Part shown: positions 51,445 to 59,376 of the stretch, piece after piece
How positions within the stretch are numbered: the stretch's first letter is position 1
Layout: every line of letters begins with the position of its first letter
NCBI GenBank assembly: GCA_963795555.1
Contig: CAWCHZ010000002.1
Location: 2,170,001 to 2,234,000, forward strand
Length of the DNA: 64,000 nt
Direction: 5' to 3'
Source of the DNA: CAWCHZ01 sp963795555
GTDB lineage: Bacteria; Actinomycetota; Thermoleophilia; Solirubrobacterales; Solirubrobacteraceae
Position numbers and translations under genes: made by a program
The notes under the pieces: generated by a model
Databases searched by the model: none
What the model saw: only the letters and a program-made list of their open reading frames with translations
Told to the model about the DNA's origin: nothing

Positions 51445-54090
51445 ATGGCCGACCGCCTGGGCAGCTACCGCTCCAAGCGTGACTTCGCCACCACGCCAGA
51501 GCCCGGCGGCGACGCTGTCGCGCCTGACCAGGACGCCGGTGGGACCAGGGTTGGCCGACGTGGGACGCAGCGCCGCCGCGACACGCCGGCGGCGCGCTTC
51601 GTCATCCAGCAGCACGACGCGACCCGTCTGCACTGGGATCTGCGCATCGAGCATGACGGGGCGCTCGCCTGCTGGGCGATCCCCAATGGCATCCCGCCGA
51701 CGCCTGGTGAGAATCGCCTGGCCGTGCGCACCGAGGATCACCCGCTCGAGTACCTGGACTTCGAGGGGGAGATCCCCAAGGGCCAGTACGGCGCCGGCAC
51801 GATGACGATCTGGGATCGCGGCAGCTGCAGCTGCGAGCGCTTCGACGAGCGCAAGGTGATCGTCGAGCTGCGCGGAGAGCGCGTGCAGGGGCGCTACGCG
51901 CTGTTCCCGATCGCGCCCCCGTCGGACTGGATGATCCACCGCATGGACCCCCCGTCGGACCCGGACTACGAGGGGCTGCCCGAGCGGCTGGTGCCAATGC
52001 TCGCCCGGGCGGGGCCGCTTCCCGCCGACGACGCCGCCTACGCCTATGAGATCAAGTGGGACGGCATCCGCGCTCTGCTGTACGCGCAGCCGGGGCGCGT
52101 GCGCCTGCAGAACCGCAACCTGCGCGACGTCACCGCCACCTATCCCGAGCTGCGTCAGATCAGCCGCGCATTGGGCTCGCACGCGGCGCTGCTCGACGGT
52201 GAGATCGTCGCCTTCGACGACAACGGCCAGCCGAGCTTCGAGCGCCTGCAGCAGCGCATGCACGTGGCCTCCGAGCGTGCAGTGCGCCAGCGCATGCGCA
52301 CGATCCCCGTCGTCTACGTCGCCTTCGACCTGCTGCACCTCGACGGCCACTCGCTGATGAGCGTGCCCTACGACCAGCGCCGCGCCCAGCTGGAGAAGCT
52401 CGCGCTCCAGGGTCCCTGCTGGCAGACACCGGCCGCCCATCGGGGGAGCGGCGCGGCGCTGCTCGACGCCAGCCGCCGCGCGGGGCTCGAGGGAATCGTG
52501 GCCAAGCGACGCAACTCGCCGTATGAGCCCGGATTGCGCACGGGCGCTTGGATCAAGGTCAAGAACGTCGCCCGCCAGGAGGCGGTGATCGGCGGCTGGC
52601 TGCCCGGCGAGGGGCACCGCAATCAGCTCGGTGCGCTGCTGGTTGGCGTGTACGAGGCCATGGACGCAGCCCGCGGCCAGCGGCTGCGCTACGTCGGACG
52701 CGTGGGCACCGGCTTCAGCGACGCCCAGCTGGCGGAGCTCACGCGCAGACTGCGTGCGCTGGAGCGGCCGCAGAGCCCGTTTGCCGTCGGGGCTGTCCCG
52801 AAGGGCGCGCGCTACGTCGAGCCGCGATTGGTGGCCGAGCTGGAGTTTCGCTCCTGGACGACCGGCGGGATCCTGCGTCATACAACCTATCTCGGCCTGC
52901 GCGACGATCGCGACCCGATCAGCGTCGTGCGCGAGCCGACCACCGCGGAGAGGGAAGACAACGTGCAACCGGACCAACACCCTGGTGGTGACCGAGATCA
53001 TCAAAGCCGGCGCCCCGGCAGGGGCGAGGCCACCAAGCCCCCCGGCAGGGGCGACGCCACCAAGCGCCCCGGCAGGGGCGAGGCCGCCGTCATCCCTCCG
53101 CTCGAAGGGTCACCCGGCATCGAGCGCATCACCCGCACGCGCGGGGGCGGTGTCGAGCTGACCGTCGAGGGATGCACGCTGAGGATCAGCAACTACGACA
53201 AGGTGCTTTACCCCGCGACCGGCTTCACCAAGGGCGACCTGGCCGCCTACCACGCGGCGATCGCCCCGACCCTGCTGCCGCACCTGCGCGACCGGCCGCT
53301 GACGCTCAAGCGCTACCCCAACGGCGTCCAGGGAGCCCACTTCTACGAGAAGCAGTGCCCGCGGCATCGGCCCGATTGGGTGCAGACGACGGCGGTGCGG
53401 ACCAGCCGCGCCGCACGCGACCAGATCGACTACTGCCTCGCGCAGGACCTGCCGACGCTGATCTGGCTGGCCAATCTGGCCGACATCGAGCTGCACACGT
53501 CGCTGTCGCTCGCGGGTGCGCCCGACCGCCCGACGATGCTCGTCTTCGATCTCGACCCCGGCGCGCCGGCGACGATCGTGGAGTGTGCTCGTGTGGCCCT
53601 GCTGCTGTCCGGGATGCTCGCCGAGCTGGGCCTCGAGTGCCTGCCCAAGACCTCCGGCTCCAAGGGCCTGCAGGTCTACGTCCCGCTCAACGGGCCGATC
53701 AGCTATGACGAGACCAAGCCGTTCGCGCTCGCGGTCGCCGAGACGCTCGAGCGCACGCTGCCCGAGCTGGTCGTCACGCGCATGGCCAAGCGACTGCGCC
53801 CCGGCAAGGTGCTCGTCGACTGGTCCCAGAACGACGCCCACAAGACCACCGTCAGCGTCTACTCGCTGCGCGCGGTCGAGCGACCTGCCGTCTCCACGCC
53901 GCTGCACTGGGAGGAGGTCCGCGACGCCGTACGCCACGAGGATCCCCAGCGGCTGGTCTTCGACCCCGCCACGGCACTGGACCGCGTGCGGCGCGACGGC
54001 GACCTCTTCGCCCCCTTGCTGAGCATGCGCCAGCGGCTGCCCGGCGACCGCGCCATCGCGGGACGGGCTGGACTAGCATCGAAGCGATGA
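51445..54090 (+). CDS. ligD: Bacterial NHEJ protein LigD (PE-ligase-polymerase)
   Basis: An 881-residue ATP-dependent DNA ligase with three domains. The N-terminal 3'-phosphoesterase shows H57, H63 and D65 (QHDATRLHWDLRIEHDG). The ligase centre has K204 (YEIKWDGIRAL). The C-terminal polymerase/primase has FTKGDLAAYH, LTLKRYPNGV and FYEKQCPRHRPDW. A low-complexity linker with three 9-residue repeats joins the last two (about 523-549). The order PE-Lig-Pol matches the Pseudomonas type, not mycobacterial Pol-PE-Lig. Ku is not in the window. Confidence 0.9.
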   Translation: MADRLGSYRSKRDFATTPEPGGDAVAPDQDAGGTRVGRRGTQRRRDTPAARFVIQQHDATRLHWDLRIEHDGALACWAIPNGIPPTPGENRLAVRTEDHPLEYLDFEGEIPKGQYGAGTMTIWDRGSCSCERFDERKVIVELRGERVQGRYALFPIAPPSDWMIHRMDPPSDPDYEGLPERLVPMLARAGPLPADDAAYAYEIKWDGIRALLYAQPGRVRLQNRNLRDVTATYPELRQISRALGSHAALLDGEIVAFDDNGQPSFERLQQRMHVASERAVRQRMRTIPVVYVAFDLLHLDGHSLMSVPYDQRRAQLEKLALQGPCWQTPAAHRGSGAALLDASRRAGLEGIVAKRRNSPYEPGLRTGAWIKVKNVARQEAVIGGWLPGEGHRNQLGALLVGVYEAMDAARGQRLRYVGRVGTGFSDAQLAELTRRLRALERPQSPFAVGAVPKGARYVEPRLVAELEFRSWTTGGILRHTTYLGLRDDRDPISVVREPTTAEREDNVQPDQHPGGDRDHQSRRPGRGEATKPPGRGDATKRPGRGEAAVIPPLEGSPGIERITRTRGGGVELTVEGCTLRISNYDKVLYPATGFTKGDLAAYHAAIAPTLLPHLRDRPLTLKRYPNGVQGAHFYEKQCPRHRPDWVQTTAVRTSRAARDQIDYCLAQDLPTLIWLANLADIELHTSLSLAGAPDRPTMLVFDLDPGAPATIVECARVALLLSGMLAELGLECLPKTSGSKGLQVYVPLNGPISYDETKPFALAVAETLERTLPELVVTRMAKRLRPGKVLVDWSQNDAHKTTVSVYSLRAVERPAVSTPLHWEEVRDAVRHEDPQRLVFDPATALDRVRRDGDLFAPLLSMRQRLPGDRAIAGRAGLASKR
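53011..53091 (+). repeat. Three 27-bp tandem repeats in the LigD linker
   Basis: Units at 53011, 53038 and 53065, each encoding PGRG-D/E-A-T/A residues, sit between the ligase and polymerase domains. Confidence 0.75.
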
Positions 54091-54542
54091 GCCGCCGCGA
54101 CCGCACGCTGCGCGCCTCCGATGCGGATCGTGATCGCGTGGCCAGCGAGCTGCGCGGTCATGCCGCGGAGGGGCGGCTCACGCCGCACGAGTTCGACGAG
54201 CGCCTCGACGCGGCCTACGCAGCTCGTACGCTGGGTGACCTGGCCGTGCTGCTCGCGGACCTGCCGACCACGCTGCCAGCCCCGCGCTCGCCGGCGCGCG
54301 AGATCGCCCGCCGCCAGCTCGCGCACCGCGCCGGCGCCGGGGCGATCACGGTGCTCGCGTGCGTCGCGATCTGGCTGGCCAGCGGCGCCAACGGCTCCTT
54401 CTGGCCGGCCTGGGTGCTGATCGCCTGGGGACTGGTGCTGGCGCGCCGTGCCTGGCGAACGCTCGGCCCGGCCTCCTCGCTGCGCGATCACCAGCTCGAC
54501 GAGGCTCGCCGGACGAAACGCCGCGGGCGCGACTGTCGCTAG
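54087..54542 (+). CDS. DUF1707 protein with two C-terminal helices
   Basis: A 151-residue protein. The N-terminal ~60 residues (LRASDADRDRVASELRGHAAEGRLTPHEFDERL) are the DUF1707 domain; two helices follow at about 82-110. ATG 54087 overlaps the ligD stop. DUF1707 proteins are common actinobacterial membrane proteins of unknown role. Confidence 0.82.
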   Translation: MSRRDRTLRASDADRDRVASELRGHAAEGRLTPHEFDERLDAAYAARTLGDLAVLLADLPTTLPAPRSPAREIARRQLAHRAGAGAITVLACVAIWLASGANGSFWPAWVLIAWGLVLARRAWRTLGPASSLRDHQLDEARRTKRRGRDCR

Positions 54543-54611
54543 GGTTGCGCGTTCACCGCGCCGTCCCGCCGCGACCATGAGCGCAATCCCAATGCGACAA
54601 CGAGGTAAGCC

Positions 54612-55079
54612 GTGTCCGATGTCAACGTCATGACGCCAGCCGGCCTGCAGGCCCTGCGCGAGCAGCTCGCCCAGCTCGAGGGCGAGGCCCGCAGGGAGAT
54701 CGCCGAGCGCATCAGGGTGGCGCGGCAGTGGGGCGATCTGAAGGAGAACGCCGAGTATCACGACGCCAAGAACGACCAGGCGCTGCTCGAGACCAAGATC
54801 GCTCGCCTGCAGGAGAAGCTGCGCGGCGCCCGCGTCACCGAGGTCGAGGTCGACAGCGGCGTGGTCGCCTTCGGCAGCACCGTGCGCTTCGTCGAGATCG
54901 ACAGCGGGCGCGAGCAGACCTACACGCTGGTCAGCTCGCATGAGGCCGACGTCACGCAGGGGCGACTGTCGATCGAGTCTCCGGTCGCCCAGGCGCTGCT
55001 CGGCGCTCGCGCTGAGCAGGAGGTCTCCGCCGGCACGCCACGTGGCCGCCGCACTTTGCGGGTGCTGGCGATCAGCTGA
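54612..55079 (+). CDS. greA: Transcript cleavage factor GreA
   Basis: A 155-residue factor that inserts a coiled coil into the RNA polymerase secondary channel and stimulates cleavage of backtracked RNA. The catalytic tip DLKENAEYHDAKNDQ is at residues 42-56. GTG 54612 follows a GAGGTAAG ribosome site. Its 3' end overlaps the convergent pabBC gene by eight bases. Confidence 0.93.
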   Translation: MSDVNVMTPAGLQALREQLAQLEGEARREIAERIRVARQWGDLKENAEYHDAKNDQALLETKIARLQEKLRGARVTEVEVDSGVVAFGSTVRFVEIDSGREQTYTLVSSHEADVTQGRLSIESPVAQALLGARAEQEVSAGTPRGRRTLRVLAIS

Positions 55080-57303
55080 GGGCGCTCGGCAGGGCTGGGG
55101 CCCGCGCGGTCTCGAGCGATACGGGGAGCCGTGCGGTAGCCGAGCCGCCATCGCTGCTGTCCCCAATATCGCTCGATCCCGTTGGCCCCGCCCGATCCAG
55201 CAGGGCCGCCAGGCGCCGTGTCACGACGCCCGGAGCCGTCGCCACCGCTCTCTCGCAGCGCGCCGGCTCGATTCCTCGCAGCGCGCCTGTCAGGAAGATC
55301 TCCCGCGCGCGTTGCAGTCGCCCGAGCTCGATCGGCTCGACCCTGACCTCGATGCCCAGGGCGCGAGCGAGCTCGATCACCCGTGCGCGTGTGACGCCGG
55401 GCAGCAGCGCTCCGTTGCTTGGGGAGGTGGCGAGCGCGCCATCGGCCTCGACGAGGAAGACGCTGGCTCGCGCCGACTCCAGCACGATGCCGTCGAGGTC
55501 GCAGATCAACACCTCGGCGGGCGCGACGTGGGCGGCGAGCGCGTCGAGCAGCCGGCGGTCGGCCCATTTGTGTGCGCCCAGGCCACCGGCCAGCGCCACC
55601 GGGCGCAGCACGGCGAGGCCGGGGGTTGGCAGGGAGCTCGAGCGCAGCTCCTGTGCCAGGCCGTCGCCGGTGGGGCGGACGTCGAGACGCAGGCGGGCGG
55701 GTCCCCCGAGCTTCGCCGCGAGGCTCGCCAGCTGTGGCACGAGCTCAGCGGGCAGCGGGCGCTCGTAGAGCGCCGCGACGCTTGTGGCGAGCCGCTCCAG
55801 ATGGAGCTCCAGGGCGACGATGCGCCCGGCGCGCACGCGCATTGTCTCGAAGACGCCGCGGCGCGGATCCGGTCGCGGCAGCGCGCGGGCCGCGAGGCGC
55901 GGTGGCCGCGGCGAACCGACCGCTGGTCGCGGCCGTCCACCAACCGCTGCTGCCGGCTGCCCGCCGACCCCTGCTCCCGGCGGTGACGCCTCCAGCCCGG
56001 CGCCGATCGCCTGCAGCAGCGGGCGTGCCTTGGTCGCGCACTCGGCGACCTCGGCGACCGGATCGGAGTCGGCCACCACTCCACCGCCGACGCCGAGCCA
56101 GACGTGGCCGCCGGCGATCTCGAAGGTGCGGATCGCGACGCTCAGCTCCAACCCGGCGAGCGGGCTGGCAAAGCCGATCGCGCCGGTGTAGGCGTGACGG
56201 GGGCTGCTCTCCAGCTCCGCGATCACGTCCTGGGCGGCGATCTTCGGTGCGCCGGTCACCGACCCTGGCGGGAACGCGGCGCGCACGAGGTCCGCATCGC
56301 CGACGTCGCCGCGCAGCGTGCCCGTGACCTCGGAGACGAGGTGCCAGACGCCGCTGTGGGCGCGCGGCTCGGCGAGCGCCGCCACCGCCACCGAGCCGGC
56401 GATGCAGACGCGGCCGAGGTCGTTGCGCACGAGGTCGACGATCATCACGTTCTCGGCGCGGTCCTTGGTCGATTCGGCGAGCGCGGCGCGCGCGGCCGCC
56501 GCCGCGGCCGGATCGCCGGGGTGCGAGCGCGTGCCCTTGATCGGCGCGCTGCGCACGCGCCGGTGGTGGCGCTCGAGGAAGAGCTCAGGCGAGAGGCTGG
56601 CAAGCGCGCCCCACGGACCGGCGACCAGCGCCGCGCGATCGGGACGCAGCGCAGCGGTCCCCTGGAGGAAGAGGTCGAGCGGCTCGCCCGTCAGCTGCGC
56701 CGATAGCCGTTGGGTGATGTTCGCCTGGAAGAGGTCGCCTGTCCGGATGCGCTCACGACACGCGGCCACGGCCCGCGCGTGCCCGCCGGCGCCGGGACGC
56801 TCAGACCAGCGGCCGGTTTCGAACGGTCGCTCGCGCAGAGGCCCGGCAGCGCAGCGCTCACGCAGCGCTGCCAGCCGCGCTTGCAGAGCCGCGCGACGGT
56901 GAGGATGCTCGAGCGCCTCGAACCACCAGCGCCCGGAGGCGTCGAGACGGAGCAGATGGTCGTAGAAGGCCAGCGCGAAGGGCGGCAGGGCGGCACCGCC
57001 CGGCGGGCTCGGGCCGACCGGCTCGAGCCGCTGCCCCAGCTCGTAGCCCAGGTAGCCGAACCAGCCGCCGCCCACGATGCCCTCATCGTCCTGTGAGCAG
57101 GCGGTCGTCGGCTGCTCATCGAGCAGCGCGAACGGGTCCTCGTCGGGTGCGGCGACGCGCAGCGGCGCCGCACCGATCAGCGCGCCACCGCCAGCCCAGC
57201 GGCCGATCAGCGCAAAGGGATGCGGGTCGTCGCGCATCAGCAGCGCCGCCTGCTCGGCAGACAGCGTCCAGTCGAGCGCGATGCGGCGTGCACGCCAGCG
57301 CAC
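55072..57303 (-). CDS. pabB: Fused aminodeoxychorismate synthase-lyase (PabB-PabC)
   Basis: A 743-residue fusion for p-aminobenzoate synthesis. The N-terminal PabB part (about 1-450) has PIKGTRSHPGD, ENVMIVDLVRNDLGRVC and PPGSVTGAPK. The C-terminal PabC part (about 480-743) is a PLP class IV aminotransferase fold with FETMRVRAGRIVALELHLERL and the likely PLP lysine in GAHKWADRRLL. GTG 57303 is chosen at the start of the PabB region; upstream residues are low-complexity. The glutaminase PabA is not nearby. Confidence 0.9.
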   Translation of the reverse strand: MRWRARRIALDWTLSAEQAALLMRDDPHPFALIGRWAGGGALIGAAPLRVAAPDEDPFALLDEQPTTACSQDDEGIVGGGWFGYLGYELGQRLEPVGPSPPGGAALPPFALAFYDHLLRLDASGRWWFEALEHPHRRAALQARLAALRERCAAGPLRERPFETGRWSERPGAGGHARAVAACRERIRTGDLFQANITQRLSAQLTGEPLDLFLQGTAALRPDRAALVAGPWGALASLSPELFLERHHRRVRSAPIKGTRSHPGDPAAAAAARAALAESTKDRAENVMIVDLVRNDLGRVCIAGSVAVAALAEPRAHSGVWHLVSEVTGTLRGDVGDADLVRAAFPPGSVTGAPKIAAQDVIAELESSPRHAYTGAIGFASPLAGLELSVAIRTFEIAGGHVWLGVGGGVVADSDPVAEVAECATKARPLLQAIGAGLEASPPGAGVGGQPAAAVGGRPRPAVGSPRPPRLAARALPRPDPRRGVFETMRVRAGRIVALELHLERLATSVAALYERPLPAELVPQLASLAAKLGGPARLRLDVRPTGDGLAQELRSSSLPTPGLAVLRPVALAGGLGAHKWADRRLLDALAAHVAPAEVLICDLDGIVLESARASVFLVEADGALATSPSNGALLPGVTRARVIELARALGIEVRVEPIELGRLQRAREIFLTGALRGIEPARCERAVATAPGVVTRRLAALLDRAGPTGSSDIGDSSDGGSATARLPVSLETARAPALPSALS

Positions 57304-57501
57304 GCGGGTGGTCGCTTGGGGCGTGCTGGGGGGCCGGCGGAGGATGCCACGGAGTCTATGGCCGAGCACGCGACGAGGCGGGCGTCGCTCTGGACCGCGA
57401 GCAGGCGGGCGGGTAGGCGCGCGCTCATCGGCGATCAGCCATCGCCGGGACAGGGGGCGGCACGCTGGCCGCCCTGCCAACCCGGCCGATGCCGTTGTGG
57501 T

Positions 57502-58071
57502 TCAGCTCAGCACCTCGACGCTCTCGAAGACGGCGCCGCTCGGGCCGATGCGCAGCTCGGCGCGACCGATCGACGCCCCGGTGACGAGCGCGGTGGCGTC
57601 GCACTGTGTGACGGCGCCCTGGTCGCCCTGATCACCCTGATCACCCTGGTCGGACCCATCGTTGCCAGCCCGGTCATCGTCGTTACCCGTGCCCGAGCTG
57701 TCATTGCCCTGAGTCTGCGTGTCGCCCTGCTCGTCGGGATCGCCGGACGATGTGCTCGCTGACGAGGAGCGGCAGAGGATCCGCGTGTCAGACGTCACCG
57801 TGCCGCTCATGGTCGAACCATCGGCGAGGGTCAGTGTCAGGACGCCGTTGGTGAACGACGCGACGGTCGCAGCGGGAGAGGTCGGAGCCGAGCTGGGGCT
57901 CGACGTCGTCGTCTGGGCACCGATCAGCTCCACGCGCGTGCGATGACGCAGATGGTGGTGGACGTTCGCGTGATGGCCGTGGTGGCCATGGTGGCCATGG
58001 GCCAGCGCGCTGGCTGGCGCGCTCAGCGCCAGTGCGAGCACACCTGCTGCAGTGAGCACAACTCGTTGCAT
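57502..58071 (-). CDS. Secreted His-rich DUF5666-like protein
   Basis: A 189-residue exported protein. A 23-residue signal peptide ends at ALA, and the mature N-terminus is HGHHGHHGHHA with further HHH, a likely metal-binding tract. The beta-rich centre (FTNGVLTLTLADGSTMSGTVTSDTRI) resembles DUF5666. An Asp/Gly/Asn-rich linker includes three GDQ copies. Two cysteines flank the linker. ATG 58071 has an AGGAGG ribosome site. Function unknown; metal binding is an inference from composition. Confidence 0.7.
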   Translation of the reverse strand: MQRVVLTAAGVLALALSAPASALAHGHHGHHGHHANVHHHLRHRTRVELIGAQTTTSSPSSAPTSPAATVASFTNGVLTLTLADGSTMSGTVTSDTRILCRSSSASTSSGDPDEQGDTQTQGNDSSGTGNDDDRAGNDGSDQGDQGDQGDQGAVTQCDATALVTGASIGRAELRIGPSGAVFESVEVLS

Positions 58072-58307
58072 CGCGGCTTCCTCCTTGGCTCTGGACGCGT
58101 GCTCGACCGCAGGTTGGCGCAAGACGCGCACGGTCGAGCCTGCGTCATGGATCGGCTACGAGCAGAGACACGCCGCGCGTTGAAAGCTCACGCCGTACGT
58201 TCGTCCAGTGGAGCCGGCGAAGCGGCCCCAGGGAGCCGTGAAGCGCAGCTGTGGACGCTGGCCGGATGGCCCGCCGAGGATTGCCGCAAGGCGACGGAGG
58301 AACGACA

Positions 58308-58338
58308 GCCGGCGGACACCTTCAAGGTGTCCGCCGGC
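58308..58338 (-). terminator. Strong hairpin terminator of the HU gene
   Basis: GCCGGCGGACACCTT and its exact reverse complement AAGGTGTCCGCCGGC are separated by one base, five bases past the HU stop. On the minus strand it is followed by TGTCGTTCC. Confidence 0.75.
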
Positions 58339-58343
58339 CGATG

Positions 58344-58826
58344 CTAACGGCGCCCGCGGGCGGGCTTGGCGGCGCTGCGCGCTGCTGGCTTGGCCGCGGC
58401 ACGGCGTGCAGCGGGCTTCGCCGCGGCACGGGCAGCAGGTTTTGCCGCCGCCTTTGCGCGCGTCGTGGTCGACTTCGCGGCGGGCCTAGCGGCGCTCTTG
58501 GCAGCGGCCCGGCCGTTCGTCCGCGAGGTGGCGGCGCTGCCACCACGCGCTTTCCTGGCAACCGCGTCCTTCAGGGTGGCACCCGCACTGAACTTCGGCG
58601 CGCGCGAGGCCTTGATGCGGATGCGCTCCCCGGTGGCCGGGTTGACTCCCCGGCGGGCGGCGCGATTGGCAACGCTGAACTTGCCAAAGCCCGTGATGCT
58701 GACTTCGCCACCGGCCTTGAGCGTCTTCTCGATTGCAGCGATGGTCGCGTCGAGGGCACGCCCGGCATCGACTCGCGAGAGTCCCGTGTCCTTGGCTACG
58801 GTAGAGACGAGCTCGGTCTTGTTCAC
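58344..58826 (-). CDS. hup: HU-type histone-like DNA-binding protein with Lys/Ala tail
   Basis: A 160-residue nucleoid protein. The HU fold occupies about residues 1-92 (NKTELVSTVAKD, GEVSITGFGKFSV, NPATGERIRIKASRAPKFSAG). A basic Ala/Lys/Arg tail of about 65 residues with repeated KPAA and AAKS follows, as in actinobacterial HU. GTG 58826 has AGGAGG about 11 bases upstream. Three 42-bp tandem repeats lie in its upstream region and a strong terminator follows it. Confidence 0.92.
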   Translation of the reverse strand: MNKTELVSTVAKDTGLSRVDAGRALDATIAAIEKTLKAGGEVSITGFGKFSVANRAARRGVNPATGERIRIKASRAPKFSAGATLKDAVARKARGGSAATSRTNGRAAAKSAARPAAKSTTTRAKAAAKPAARAAAKPAARRAAAKPAARSAAKPARGRR

Positions 58827-58898
58827 GACGGTGGCATCCTCCTGGGTTGGTGTGGATGGGACGACTGTAGGTTGCTGTGCGGACGGCTTGGCGTTCGT

Positions 58899-59018
58899 TG
58901 GCCCAGCGGAAGACCAGCAGTGTAGGGCGATTTGAGTAGCTGGCCCAGCGGAAGACCAGCAGTGTACGGCGATTTGAGTAGCTGGCCCAGCGGAAGACCA
59001 GCAGTGTACGGCGATTTC
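58899..59018. repeat. Nearly three 42-bp tandem repeats upstream of HU
   Basis: Units start at 58899, 58941 and 58983 and are nearly identical; the last is cut after about 36 bp. On the minus strand each contains TACACT, a plausible -10 box. They lie between HU and the DUF6457 gene and abut the latter's 3' end. Confidence 0.85.
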
Positions 59019-59019
59019 G

Positions 59020-59298
59020 CTAGGCCCGATCGTCCGGCAACGTTCGCTCCAACGCCCGCCGCACGTGCTCCAGTGCCCGGCGGTCATCCGCGCCGCCGAG
59101 CCCAACCGCGACGCCGACTAGGAATGCGCCGACGGGAGCGGCTGGTCGCGCCACTCCGTGAGCGATGTCGCGCGCGAGGTCGAGCACCCACGCGACGGTG
59201 TCACGCTCGGCGGCCCAGCGCGCCTGGTCCGGCAGCTCGAGCGCTGCCGCGGTGCGCTGGGCCCAGTCGTAGAGCGTGTTGTCGGCGTCCTGCGGCAT
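59020..59298 (-). CDS. DUF6457-like small protein
   Basis: A 92-residue soluble protein (LYDWAQRTAAALELP, RPAAPVGAFLVGVAVGLGG) matching the small actinobacterial DUF6457 type. It is downstream of nrdJ on the same strand. No function is known to me. Confidence 0.6.
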   Translation of the reverse strand: MPQDADNTLYDWAQRTAAALELPDQARWAAERDTVAWVLDLARDIAHGVARPAAPVGAFLVGVAVGLGGADDRRALEHVRRALERTLPDDRA

Positions 59299-59376
59299 TC
59301 GATCAGAGCGTCTGCGCGACTTCGATTGGCGCGACGATGAGTGGGTCGATGCCGCTGATCACGGCGACGTCGACGA

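Noticed and set aside
58899..59018. 42-bp repeats upstream of HU as a CRISPR array
   Set aside because: They are head-to-tail without unique spacers.
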